This document shows positions 36,239 to 48,100 of a DNA stretch of 64,000 bases, one piece after another. The notes below the pieces were generated by a model. That model was not told the origin of the DNA and ran no database searches. It saw nothing but the letters and a program-made list of their open reading frames with translations. The DNA is taken from contig JAPTJF010000173.1 in the NCBI GenBank assembly GCA_029339195.1, forward strand, positions 52,117-116,116. The letters run 5' to 3'. The stretch's first letter is position 1. Each line of letters starts with the position of its first letter. A program made the position numbers and the translations under genes. Source of the DNA: Micractinium sp. NFX-FRZ. Lineage: Eukaryota > Chlorophyta > Trebouxiophyceae > Chlorellales > Chlorellaceae.

Positions 36239-39200
36239 TCATTCGGTGTGCATGGTGCGCAGGAGCTGTCCCACGTTGCGCAGCACGTCGATGTTGTGCT
36301 GGGCACGTGCCGCCGCCGCCTCAAGCTGCGCCTTCTCCGCCAGCGCCGCCGCCAGCTGCTCCTGGGCGTGGTGCAGCTGGTGCGCCAGGCTGTCCCGCTC
36401 CCCCCTCAGCTGGTCCCTCTCCGCCTCCACCGCCCGGCGCGCCGACCGCTCATCATCCATGGTCCACCCCAGGTGCTGCCCCGCCGTGCCCAGCGCCTTT
36501 GCCTGGCGGGTGCCATTGCCGTTGCCGTTGTGGCCGTTGGTATTGTGCCCGTTGGTGGAGTGGCCGTTGGTGGAATGGTCGTCAACTGGCAGCTGAGCCT
36601 CAAGCCAGGCAGCAGTGTGGTTGCCCCACTCCATGACGACGGAGAAGGCGCCGCCGGCCTTGGCCTCGGAGCTGGGCACCTGCAGAGAGTGAGAGCAGTG
36701 GGGACATGCACGAAACAGTGAGCGAGTGTGGGGCGGGGAGTGGGGTTTCAAAGAACCGACTGCCCTGCCCTCAGAGCTGGGCGCCAGCAGTGGCCTGGGT
36801 GGCAGAAGAAGAAGGTGGGAGAGGGTGGTCTGCGTGGCGCGCCAGCAGGTGTGCAAACTTGGTGGCAGGCACAGCTCCTTTCTGCCGCCAATGTTACACT
36901 CCCGCCTGCCACAGCTGCTCCCTCACCACCCCCTGCGCACACACACACAAACCGTCAGCTTGCCTGCTCCCATCTCCACCCCCTGCCCGGCACACACAAC
37001 GCAACCGCCGGCTTGCCTGCAGCACGCGGTTGGGCCCCTGCTCCCACTCCACCGCCACCTCCTCCTTGGTGGAGCCATCCACGGCCACAGCCGCAGCCTT
37101 GAACTCGTGCTCGCCGGCGGGCAGGTCCAGCTGCAGCAGCCACATGTCGCCATCGCTCCAGGTCATCACTGCGGGGGGGGACGGGGTGAATGGCAAACAC
37201 GAAAGGCGGTGAGAGGGCGCGGGGGGAGCAGAGGAGGGCGGGATGCCCAGCAGTCATTTGTCAAGCCAGGTCAGCACGGCGGGGAGGGCGGGGCCACAGA
37301 TTGCTGCTGCCGCGTGCAGATACAGTGTGCAGATTCCGGCACGTGTGCAAAATGCGTGCTACGCGTTACTCAGCTTCCCAGCCCTGCAGACCCCCTATGG
37401 GCACTCACCCGGCGCCTCGGCGCAGTCCCAGTCCCCCATGGCGGGGTGGCCGCCCACCAGCTTGAGCACCTGGCCAAAGGGCAGGGTGCGGCGGGCCTTG
37501 AAAGTCACGCGGGCGGTGGGGCCGTCCCAGGTCGTCTTGCGGGTGCGCACCGAGTGCTCAGCCACGTACACGGCCTGGCACTGCAGGGGCGGGAGCGGCG
37601 GCGGGCGGGCCGTGAGTGAGCTGGGGCGGCGGGCCACGGACGGTGAGCGGCAGAAGCAAGCGAGTGTCCAGGCAGCGTGCAGGCACTGCAGGCCATGGCA
37701 GCTGTTGCAGCTGTGTATTGATGGCATCGCTTGCCTGCCCAGGGCGCATGCGCCGCTCCGGCTGCTGCTTGGCGGCCGGGCGCGCGGCGACAAACGGGGC
37801 GGCGGCGGCGCCGCGAAGCCTCACACCTGCACGTCAGCAGAGGAGGCACCCGCAGCGCTGGCGTCAGTAGGGCGGTGCGCGGGCTGATGACGCGCATTCT
37901 GGCATGCTGCGGGTCCTCACCTTGGCAGGCGGGCGCCGCGGCCCTTGCTGCGGTGGTGGTCTGGCGCAACATAGTGGGGCGGTGGTAGGGCTCGGCCTTT
38001 GCAAAGCTCGGAGGCAGGGAGGGGCCCGCGGAATTGATATCAGACACTGGCACAAGCGCTGGGTCGACGCGGGAAAGCCGGTGGAGCGAGGCGCTGGGCG
38101 CGGTCGGAGTAGGTGCGAATGCTGCCGGCAGCGCTTGCAGGGCTGTCCACCGCGTGTGATCGGCGCTGTGACTTGTGCCGAGGCGGAGGAGGGTGCCGGC
38201 AGTCAGTGCAGGGCGCAACGAAGCGTTGATACTACAACCATCGTGGTGCCACCTCAGCACCTCAGTGCCCGATTGCAGTGTCTGATCTCATGGGGCATTC
38301 CTTGTCAACAGGAAGCTCGACCAGAGTCCTGATGGGCACCATCAATCTTTCCTTGTGTTCCTGGCATTGCAAATGTGTGCCATAAGCGACTGTCGGACTG
38401 GTCTGCAATGGATGCATCATCCGGTGCATGCGCTGGCGCCTCGTGCCCCCCACGCAATCTGCTTCTCCACACCCACGTCCGAGATTTACAGTGTGAACAC
38501 TGGAGCCCCAAAACGAAATCATCTCTGTGCACAGTATGCACCCATGCTTCATATGGCCGGCTGCATATACGCTTGCTTCCTGCCTGCCTGCCTGACTGGC
38601 CGCGCTGCGCTCAGCGCCCCTCCCTAGCGGCTGCGGTGGGCTGCAGGGCAGGTGAGGGGGCGCGGCAGGCATGGCAGGATCAGCTGCTACAATGTTATTT
38701 GACCATGTACGTTGGTGGGTACTGAAACGAAAGCATTTCATGGCAGGACCGATGTGCACCTCTGCGGCCACATGGGCAGGCAGGCGCGTGAGCAGGAGGG
38801 ACAAACTTGAGCGCACATCTGGCGGGCAGGTGGGTCAGGCAAGTGATGCAGAAGCATGTCATGCTTGGGCAGCAAGCCAGGAAGGCAGCGCGCCACAGCG
38901 CAAGGTAGGGCCACGAAGGACAGAGCAGGGCCAGACAGCCCTCCCCTACAGTAAGCCCCCGTTCCACTCACGCGGCGTCTCCGCCACCGTGTGCTGCATC
39001 GCCTCGCTCAGCCCCGCCACGTCCTGCCCGTGCCTGGCCACATCCAAAGCGGCTGAGGGGGTGTCTGCGGCCTCAATTGCGGCCGCGGGGTGGCCCTGCA
39101 GAAGTGATGGTGTTGAGAGGTGTCGGGGGCACGGGGTGGTGACCGGGCGGGGCAGGAGGCAACTGTCCCAGGGTGGGGCCGCAGAGCACTGGCCAAAGTC

Positions 39201-39533
39201 AGCAGCCGGCTGTGTAAACTAGCGCCTGGGAACGCACACCACATGCCTGGAAATGAGCAGAGCTCACCCCTACCCTTTCCCACCCTCTGTCCGCCGGCCT
39301 CTCCGCCCGCCCGCCCCCGCGCCCGCCCGTCTCACCGGCGCGTCGGCGCCTGCACCCATGCGCCCCTTGGCTGCCTCCCACTGCTCTCTCAGGTCCGCCT
39401 CCAATGAGCGCTGCCGCTGCTGCGGCTGATGTCCCGCCTCGGAGTCCTCTCCCGGCTGCCCCTCGGCCTTGGACGGTGCCTGCGGCGGCTGGGCCTCCTC
39501 GGCAGGGCCTTTCAAGGGGTCGTGAGCAGACAT
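36239..39533 (-). CDS. CBM20 starch-binding protein with C-terminal coiled coil
   Basis: Likely binds starch granules through a family 20 carbohydrate-binding module; no catalytic domain is seen. Six exons give 392 residues: 39533-39336, 39095-38972, 37826-37735, 37580-37409, 37168-37017, 36679-36239. The CBM20 (about residues 150-245) reads ARVTFKARRTLPFGQVLKLV, GGHPAMGDWD, MTWSDGDMWLLQLDLPAG, HEFKAAAV. A NGH/STNGHNTNG-rich linker follows, then a heptad-like coiled coil (about 310-385, ERDQLRGERDSLAHQLHHAQ and on) ending LLRTMHTE. Introns 3 and 5 begin GCAAGC after CAG; treating them as GC-AG keeps the frame. The N-terminus is Gln/Glu-rich without a clear transit peptide, although exon 3 (RLRGAAAAPFVAARPAAK) is basic. 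CBM20 plus coiled coil recalls the Chlamydomonas pyrenoid starch proteins SAGA1/SAGA2, which are far longer; a pyrenoid role is only a suggestion. Confidence 0.78.
36915..37020 (-). repeat. duplicated donor region of CBM20 intron 5
   Basis: On the minus strand GCAAGCCGGCGGTT...GCAGGGGGTGG is followed about 66 bases on by GCAAGCTGACGGTT...GCAGGGGGTGG. The first copy abuts the exon end CTGCAG. Confidence 0.65.
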
Positions 39534-40432
39534 GGCGAACTGGTGCCAGCAGTGTGGTTGGGGTTTGGTGCGTGAGGGAGCGAGGTACTGAAGTGCTTCT
39601 TTCAGCTTGTGCTGGAAAGCAGGCTGTGCAGGGAATTATACGAAATTTGCATGCTTGCGCCGATTTGAGGGGCGGCATCCAAGGTGGAGCATGCGCATGG
39701 TGGAATGGTGGGGTGGAGCGCTGACGCAGCGTTGGCGGCGGGCAGTGCCAGCTGCCAAGCTGGGCGGGACAGCATGAAGCTGACAGTGGGCAGGGTGGCG
39801 TTGTTTTTAAACACTGAGTACCTCATACACGCACGTACACACGCAAACTAAACCGGTGCCAAGCACAAACGGCCCGCCACCCCGGTCTCAGCTTGCGGTG
39901 CTACAGGTGTCTGCTCCGCTTCCTGCCCCGCCTCGCCCCGGGCAAGCGCCCGCTGCCTCAGTGGACCTGCTTGTCCCAGCACCATGCAAATTGAGCAGCA
40001 TATGGTATCTAAACACAATGCTAAAGCTGCGTTGCATTGCACGCACTTCAATCTGCTCGATGAAGTAACAAACAGGCATCAAAAACGCAGATGGGGGCGG
40101 CAGGAGCAAGACATGCGCGGAGGCAGGGGTTGTGCGCATCGCAGCAGCACGGCTTTCATTTCTTCCGACTGAACTCTACGAGGCTGCTGGCGTGCAGGAG
40201 TGGATGAGCCACAGGAAAGAAAAACGAAGGCAGCCCTGCTGCTTGGCACGCAGGGCTGGATGGAAGAGGCACGAGTGCAGCGGCCTGGGCGGAGGGGGCC
40301 ACCTGGCGGGGCAGGACTGCACCTGCCAGCTGTGCCAGCCCTGCTTCAGCTGTGCAGGCGGGGTTCGTTCATCTGAAACGCTGCACTGCTTCAGCTGTGC
40401 TAATTGGCGTCCCGCAGCAGCAGGCTGCCACA
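39534..40432. other. intergenic region, CBM20 promoter side / ARM-MYND 1 3' side
   Basis: About 900 bases between two minus-strand genes. No gene is supported. The right part (from about 40100) resembles sequence past the second ARM-MYND gene, so it belongs to the tandem duplication. Confidence 0.4.
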
Positions 40433-42085
40433 TTACGCTGAAGGCTGGGAGTTCGCGCTGGCGGGAGTGGAGGAGGCAGCGGCAGCGGCCTGCATGCGCC
40501 TGCACTCGGGCTTGTGCGCCTTCCAGCTCGCCTGGCTGCACGCCTCGCTGCAGTAGCGCACCGCCTGGCACCTGCAGGCCAGGAGTTGCACAGGCAAGGA
40601 AGGGGCCACCATGCATGGAGTCAGAGCAGGAACAAGGCCTGCACAGGTGGAGTAACAGTGGGCGTACGACAGCAAACAGCAACGGGCATACAACAGTGGG
40701 CAGCAGGGACAGCCACCCCTCAACTTACGCGCTGCAGCGGCGCAGGCGCCCGGTGCTGCTGCACCCCTCAGCGGCGCACGTGTGGGCAGCAACAGAGCTA
40801 GCTGCGGGCTGCACAGAAGACGTGGGGGGCGCAGCAGCCGGCGGCAATCGCGGCTCCGCTGCCGCTGTGGCCGGCTCCTGTGGGGGTCTGGCTGACAGAG
40901 CGGCGGCTGCCGCAGCTGCAGCTGCAATGGTGGGAAGCGCGGAGGAAGCACACTGCCTCACTGTTTCATCTGTGCTGTTCTGCTGCACCTGCTCCAAAGC
41001 TGACACAGCCCCAGCCTCTGCAATAGCTGTGGCCAGCTCTGGGCAGCTGAATGAGAGGTATGACAGCGCACAAATTGCGCATGTCACCAATTCGTGGCGA
41101 TTGCTGGCGCTGGCGCAGTTGCTGCCGCCGCTGCTGCTGCTGCTGCTGCCACTGCTGCCGCCACCGCTGCTGTTGCGTCCGCTGCCGCTGTCGCGCCGCA
41201 GAATCTGCATGAATGCGGGTATGCCGCCTGCGCCAGCGGTGGCCATGCTGCGTTCCAAGCTGCCGACTATTAGTTGAACAAGTGTAAGAGCCGAGTGGAG
41301 CTTTCCAGTTGCCTCGCTGTCATCGCTGCTCTCAAAGCAGCGCATGAGCGCAGGGATGCCGCCTGCCATGGCGATTGCTGCACACTGGTCTGGGCCTTCC
41401 ATAGAGAGATCAGACAGCACAGCAGCTGCCCAGCGGTGAAGTTCGCCGCCCCTGCTGGCATCCAGGCACTGCACCAAAGCAGCGATGCCTCCCGCGGCTG
41501 CAATGACTGCGCACTGCTCTCGGCCGACAAGAGCAACGCGGTGCAACACCTCTGCTGCAGCTACTTGCAGGGCCTCTTCACTGCTGTGCAGGTGCTCAAC
41601 CAGCACAGGGATGCTTCCATCAGCTGCAATGGTGGCGCACGCCTCAGCACCCTGCTCTGAGCGTGCTCGAAGCGCTCTGAGTTCACCTAGCAGCCGCACC
41701 CTAGCCTCCAATGCGGTTCTGTCCTGCCGCTGGCGCTGCCCCACAGCTGGCATGCTGCTGCTTGCCCCAGCCATCTTCTGCAATTGAGGAAAAACGTGTA
41801 TGATGAGGCAGTGAGCTTTGAGCTGGGCCGTGCCGCCCTACCACGTGCAGCCTGTGGGATGCAGGGCACGCAGGCGCGAGCCTTGGGCGCGCGGGCGGGT
41901 GGGCGGGTGGGCGGAAGGAGAGCGACAGGGCGGCCAGGGCGGACAATTCGCCGGCAGTAAAACATAGAGCTCCTCCACCGCGGGTGGGAGGAACGAACCT
42001 GCGTGTTGGTTTCCAGTGGCCGCCGGCGGCTTCCGAAGGACAAGAAGCCTGCCTCGGCTGTGTCCTCACGGTGGTAGCCTTGGAG
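40100..42085. repeat. tandem duplication unit 1 (ARM-MYND gene and flanks)
   Basis: The homology with 42510-44480 includes flanks: GAGGCAGGGGTTGTG on the 3' side and the CAGCCGAGRCA...TTCGGMAG-like stretch on the 5' side. Offset is about 2.4 kb, direct orientation. Edges are approximate. Confidence 0.7.
40433..41774 (-). CDS. ARM-repeat protein with C-terminal MYND zinc finger (copy 1)
   Basis: Probable protein-protein interaction scaffold. Two exons (41774-40729, 40571-40433) give 394 residues. Armadillo-type repeats fill the first two thirds: [91 protein letters not shown] Ser/Gly-rich loop of variable length breaks repeats four and five. The C-terminus is a MYND finger, CAAEGC, then CSAC, then [18 protein letters not shown]; the zinc ligands are in place and the finger is split by the intron. 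Start: ATG at 41774 is the first in frame; it follows a CAATTGCAG that could be a 3' splice site, so a further 5' exon is possible. Paralogue of the next gene. Partner and process are unknown. Confidence 0.85.
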
Positions 42086-42766
42086 AGTCCGTCGAGAACA
42101 TCACAGAGAGATGCCACGATGTCGCACTGATGATGTTGGCTAATCCAATGGTTGTGCAGCGGCACGCACAGCGTGGGCAGCAGCGGAGGCGGCGGCGGTC
42201 ACAGGAGGCTGCTGGGGGCCGCCTAAGTACGATCTCAGAATACGCTGCATGGGCCTACATCGCGCTTTTCATCAACTAGGTGCTACACCTGTGCGCGCAG
42301 AGCCAGTGCGGTCATGGTTGTACAAATGGCTGGGGCGGGGCAGGGCGGGTGGGGCAGGCGGGTCGAGAGGGCCAGCACCCATCGGATCGAGTTGCATGTG
42401 TATCATCGATGCACTGATGACATGACACGGAACTGCAAGCACATTCTCGTTCGTCGCTTGGTAGTAGAAAACATGGGTGCCTCAACAAGGCAAACAGAGG
42501 TAGCAGGCGCAGAGACATGTGCTGAGGCAGGGGTTGTGCTCATGAGCACATTGATCAACGGAGCAGCGCGGCTTCCTTCTGGCAGGCAGCGGCGGTTGGG
42601 CACAAAGGAGGCAAAAAGCAAACGTACTCAGGGCTGGGTGAGAGGGGTGTGGTGAGAGTGGCACAAGCAGAGGGTGCTTCCTGGCGGGACGGGGAGGGCA
42701 CATGCCAGCTGCGTCAGCCGTGGCTCAGCTGTGCTAATTGCCGTCCCGCATCAGCAGGCTGCCACA
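41775..42766. other. intergenic region between the ARM-MYND paralogues
   Basis: Holds the promoter of copy 1 and the 3' UTR of copy 2. A minus-strand segment near 42085-41990 (TVRTQPRQASCPSEAAGG in one frame) is matched upstream of copy 2 (SVSTQPRQLSASSAAAS). It could be an unrecognised first exon or a conserved leader. Confidence 0.4.
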
Positions 42767-44480
42767 TTAAGCTGAAGGGTGGGAGTTCGTGCTGGCGGGA
42801 GTGGAGGAGGCGGCAGCGGCAGCGGCCTGCAGGCGCCGGCACTCGGGCTTGTGCGCCTTCCAGCTCGCCTGGCTGCACGCCTCGCTGCAGTAGCGCACCG
42901 CCCGGCACCTGCAGGCCAGGAGTTGCACAGGCAGGGAAGGGGCACCATGCATGGAGTCGGTACAGAAAACGGGGCAGGAACAGGGTCAAACACAAACGGA
43001 ACAGCAGCGGGCGTGCATGAAAGAGCCCACAGGCGTGGGGCAACAGGTGGCAAACAACGGCAAGCGACCGCGGTCAGCCACCCCTCGACTCACGCGCTGC
43101 AGCGGCGCAGGCGCCCGGTGTTGCCGCACCCCTCGGCGGCGCAGGTGTGGCCGGGAGCAGAGCCAGCAGTGGGCTGCGCAGAAGGCGTGGGGGGCGCAAG
43201 GGGCTCCGCTGCCGCTGTGCCCACCTCTTGTGGGGGTGCGGAAGAGGGAGCGCGTGCTTCCAAGATTGAGGCTGCTGCAATGCCCGCGAGGCAGTAGCAT
43301 GCCTGCTCCCTCACCGATGCATCGGTGCTGCTCTGCTGCAGCTGCTCCAAAGCTGACACACCCCCAGCCATCTCAGCAGATGTGACCAGCTGTGGGCAGC
43401 TGGTTGCGAGGCAGCGCAGCGCTTCACTTGCCACCATCAGCAGATCGCTGCTGTCACTACCGCTGCTGCTGGGGCTGGTACCGCTGCTGCTGCTGCTGCT
43501 AGTGCCACTGCTGCTGCTGCTGCTGCTGCCGCGCCGCAGAATCTGCATCAACGACGCAATGCCTCCCGCCGCAGCGATGGCTGTGCTGCGTTCCGGGCTG
43601 CCAATTGCGAGTTGGTAAAGGATGTGAGCTGCCTGAGCCTTCCCATTAATCTCGCGGTTGTCGCTGCTCCTGAGGCAGCGCACCAGCGGGGGGATGCCGC
43701 CTGCCAGGGCAACTGCTGCGCGGTGGTCTGGGTTGGGATCGTGGATGAGCAGAGACAGCAGCGCCAGCTGCGTGAAGGCTTGACAGTCGCCGCCCCTGCT
43801 GGCATCCAGGCAGTGCACCAAAGCAGGAATGCCTCCTGCGGCTGCAATGGCTGCGCACTGCTGTGCGCCGCAGGACGCGATGCGTCGCAGAGCAATTGCC
43901 GCCGCTCCTCGCACGCCCACAGTGCTGGACTGAAGGCCCTCTACCAGCAAAGGAATGCTCCCACCGGCTACAATGGCTGCGCACGCCTCAGCACCCTCGT
44001 TTGAGCGTACGACCAGCGCCTTCACTTCTCCTGCCAGCCACAACTCCCTGCGAGCCTCCGCCAATTCTGTGAGAGCCTGCTGCTGCCGCTGCCGACCCGC
44101 TGCTGCTTGCTCCACAGCTGACCTGCCGCTGCGTGCTCCCGACATTCTCTGCAGTGAACAGGCGGGATTCAGGCGCACTAGTGGTGTCAGGGTTCCGGCG
44201 GCGTAAGATGGGCTGTGCCACCCAGCCGCATGCCGTGGGGATGCAGGGCAGGCGCCGGAGGCAGGCGGACGGGCAGGCGGACGGCAGACGGGCGGGTGGC
44301 AGGAGCTGAGTGACAGGGCACCCAGGGCTGACGGGTGCCTCGGCAAACGATTGCAAAGCATATCGCACACTACAGGTCAGCACAAACACCGCTTGAGGAC
44401 CGACCTGCGCGCAGGTTTCTGGCGGAGGCGGCTGCCGAAGAAGCAGAGAGCTGTCTCGGCTGTGTGCTCACAGAGGTAGC
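42510..44480. repeat. tandem duplication unit 2 (ARM-MYND gene and flanks)
   Basis: Partner of 40100-42085. Confidence 0.7.
42767..44145 (-). CDS. ARM-repeat protein with C-terminal MYND zinc finger (copy 2)
   Basis: Two exons (44145-43094, 42908-42767) give 397 residues. The intron position and phase are the same as in copy 1. ARM-type repeats include [53 protein letters not shown] and [18 protein letters not shown], followed by a poly-Ser loop. The MYND finger reads [18 protein letters not shown], then [18 protein letters not shown]. The finger and the last 15 residues are almost identical to copy 1, while the ARM part has drifted. As in copy 1, the ATG sits just after a possible 3' splice site (CACTGCAG), so an upstream exon or 5' UTR intron is possible. 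Confidence 0.85.
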
Positions 44481-45132
44481 AATGGTGAGTCCTCGAAGGC
44501 GGAGCACAGAACGAGGTCTAGATGTGGCAGGGTTGTTGGCTTCCCATGGCAGCACACCGCACAGCGTGGGCAGCAGGCGGGCGGCGGCGGCGAGTGGGCT
44601 GCAAAAGGCACATAAACCTCTATCTCTTTGTCCTGCATTTGGCACCTGCGCGACTCAGGTGATACACAACATCATCCGGGGCAAATGTGAGCGCAGGTGC
44701 TAGTGGCGCAGTGTTGTACAAAAGGAGCCGGGGCGGGCGGGGGGGGGGCGCGGGCACAGGAAAGTACAGTCCGCCGGTTGGCGCTGTAGAAAGAGGTGCG
44801 GCACAGCGGCAGCAGGCAGGGAAAAAGGGAACATGGTGTCCGGACAGGGCACAGGATTGCAGTGCACAAGTGAGTCTAGCAGTGAGGAAGCCAGGGAGGG
44901 AGCGTGCGTTGCAGTGGGGAGGGGGTTAAGGTTGAGGGGCGAAACAGGAGCAAACCGATGTTCGGTTCGATAGTTTAGGGGTGTGCGAGCTTTTGTAATG
45001 CCTGGCAGGTGCCAGAAGCACACCGGCAAGCGACAAGAGAAGCACCTCGCTCCCATCTAAGCAGGGGAGGCGAAATCAGGCTCCTGGGACCAGGCCAGCC
45101 CCGCTGCCAGTGCCGCCTTTCTGCCAAGACGG
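44146..45132. other. intergenic region, ARM-MYND 2 promoter side / calredoxin 3' side
   Basis: No gene is supported. A G-run lies at about 44731-44750. I found no minus-strand TGTAA close to the calredoxin stop. Confidence 0.4.
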
Positions 45133-48100
45133 TCACGCCGCCTCATCGCCAGAGGAGCCCGCGCCTGGCACATCCAGCCACAGCGGCTCCTGCTCGGGCT
45201 CCTGGTCCCCATACGCCTGCACCAGTCAGTCGAGAGGCAGGCACACGGGACGCAGGAGGCAGGAGCTGAGCGGGGTGCGTACATGTGCCAGGAAGGCATG
45301 CCGTTGTGCATGCTTTAGGTGGCAGGGGCAGGCCGGATGCAGGCAGTGCAGTGGAGCTTGCAGCCTGCTGTGGCACTCACAGCAGGGGCACTCACCTCCC
45401 GCAGATGCGTCTCCAGCCGCTTTGCATTGGCGCCGGTGCAGCTTGCCAAGATGGCGCCTGCAGGTGCTCCCAAGGCTGTTGTAAGAGCAGGAGGTGCACG
45501 CTCCGGGCTGGCAGCTGTCGCTCACTATGCGTCTTCTCCAGGCTCCCTGCCCCCCGGTCCCTTCTTCACCTGCACCTCCCCTCTGTACCCTGCCCCACGC
45601 CCCCTTCACCCGCCCCGTGCACGTTTTCTCTGCCCTAGGGCACAGCCATGCTGCTCTTCCCCCATCCCGATCTCTCCACACTGCCGCGGCCACGTCCTGC
45701 CAGCTACAACTGTGGACACAGGCTGAGGGTGAGGTGCAGTTGAGGCAGCACACCCCTGCTCCCCTGGCCCCTCCCATGCCTCACCACCATTGCGCACACA
45801 GAGAGAGGGTGTGGCGAGGCATGCAAGCTCACCCCCAGCCCCTCCTCCCCACCTCACCCTGTCCCCACGCCCCACCCCCCTCCCTGGGCCTCACCATCGA
45901 TGCAAACCACCTCTAAGACAGAAAGCAACATCCAGTCGTTCCCCACGCCCCGCCCCCCTCCCTGGGCCTCACCATCCTTGAATACAAAGAAGGAGGGCGT
46001 GGTGCGGCACTTGAGGCGATCCTTGAACAGAGCCTTGGTGCCCTCGTTGGAGTTGCCTGGCAGGCGGGGTGAGGGGGCAGTCGAATGGCAGCACAGGGTG
46101 AAGCTGTGAAGAGGCAGATGCCTGTTCAGGAGCTGTGTTTGTTGGGCGCACTCGTGGGAGGGTCAGAGGGGCGGAGGGGCAGATTGGCGCAAGTTGCGGG
46201 CAGGCGAGGGGGCCTGTTGCGTCTGTCTGCGCACCTGCAGCTCATGCGTGCCCTCTGCCTTGCCATTCGCGACTCAAACCAACAACGCAGGTTTCTGCAA
46301 TCAATGCAGACACCCATTCTGCACTGTGCTCTTCCTTGCCAATGACATCCTGCACCCCTTCTTCTGCTCCCCAGCTGTAGCTTCTTCCGCCCCCTCAGCT
46401 GCCCCCCGTCCTCACCGTAGAACTTGAGGAAGATGCAGTCCTTGTAGTGAAGAGCCGTCTTCTGCGGGCACAAAGTGAAGCCAGGGCGGCGTAGGGAGCG
46501 GGGGCAAGGTGCAAGGTCGAGGGCGGGGGCGCCGGAACGACGAGCGGGGGCGGCGGCGGCGCGCTCCCCCCACTACCTGCCGGCCCACCCCCTCCACCTC
46601 ACCCACGCCTCTCACCTCGTACTTGTCCTGGAAGGCTTTGCAGGGGCGGCACCACGTCACGCTGGCCATCAGCACCACCAGCTTGCCCGGGTTGGAGGCA
46701 AGCACTGCAGGGAGGGAGCGGAAGGGGGAACAGGAAAAGGGGGGCGTGAGACGAAGGATGGGCGGCAGGCGGGCGGAGGCACATGATAAACGCACCACCA
46801 GCTTGCCTTGGTTGCCAGCCAGCGCTGCCAGAAGCGGGGCAGGGGGCAGGAGGCCACAACAGAGACCCAAAGCTACCCCCCTTCATCTGGCAAAACACAG
46901 CTTCCCTGGCTCACCCTTGTCCACGTCCTCCTTTCTTAACAAAACTCCTACGCCCCGCACCAACCTCCCCCACACCAGAAACCTGCCTCCGCCGCTTTTA
47001 AAACAACCCACCCCAGTCAGGGGTCCCTGAAGCTCACCCCTGTCAAAATCCTCCTTGGTAAAGAACAGGTTCACCCCGCCCGGCAGCAGCTTGGCCCCGC
47101 CCTTGCCAGCCGCCACCTCCTCCTCAACCGCCGGCGCTGCTGCCGCGAACGCCGCGGTCGAGGCGGTTGTGACGGCGGCGTGCGCCCCCGCTGCCAGCTG
47201 GTCCACAGGGATGGCCTGCCCCTTGGCGGCTGCCACGGCTGCGTTGGAGGCGGTACGCTTCTTGATGTACGCCACAATGTCCTGCAGTGCAAAACGCGGC
47301 AAGCAGAGGCAGGCTCACATCTCAGCAGGGCAATTTTGAGCCGTGAGCAGCGTTTCTCCATGCAGGCGGGCGTGCGGGCAGACGGGCGGGCAGGCGGGCA
47401 GGCGGGCAGGCAGACCCCCACCAGCAGCACGTGCAAGCAGGCCACCGGCAGGCGGGCAGCCCAGGCAGCCTCCTCACGGCAGGCAGGCGGCCTTGCTCAC
47501 GGCAGGCATTCAGGCAGACAGGCAGACGGGCAGGCAAGCAAGTAGGCAGGCAGGCGGGCAGGCAGGCCGATGCCCCGTCAGCAGCAGGTGGGCCAGCCCA
47601 GGCATGCCCCAGCAGCAGCAGGGCGCAGCCGGGCCCCCCAAGCAGACCCCCTCCCCAGCTCCCTCCTCACGTTGAGGTCCAGCAGCTCCCCTCGGAACAT
47701 GCGCAGGAACTCTCCAAAGTCGATGACGCCTGCGGGGGAAAGGGCGGGGCGCCAAACAGGCGAGAAGGGAGGGGCGGCACTGGGTTTCCTCGCAGCTGGG
47801 TTTGGGATGCAGGAGCCGGGACAAAGCCCGTCATTGCTGTTGGTTGGCACAAGCAGAGAGCGGTCCCACAGCCTGCACTGTTACCACCGTCCGGTGTGCC
47901 CCGCACACCCTCCACTTGTCCACTTGGGCCCTCTCGCAAAACACTTCGCTGCGGCGATCTGCCCACCTGACTGGTCCACATCATACTGCTCCATCACCAC
48001 CACCAGCTTCTCGTACCTGTGCCAGCACAAAGGAATGAGAAGAGGGTAGGCAAGTGGGCAGGAGGGGTGGGCAAGCAAAGGGCGGGCACAAGAGGGTGGG

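Noticed and set aside
45898..45914. Possible micro-exon (EVVCID) in the calredoxin thioredoxin domain
   Set aside because: Its donor is part of a 78-base duplication; skipping it gives the normal thioredoxin pattern FVFKDGAILASCTGAN, while including it inserts six residues.
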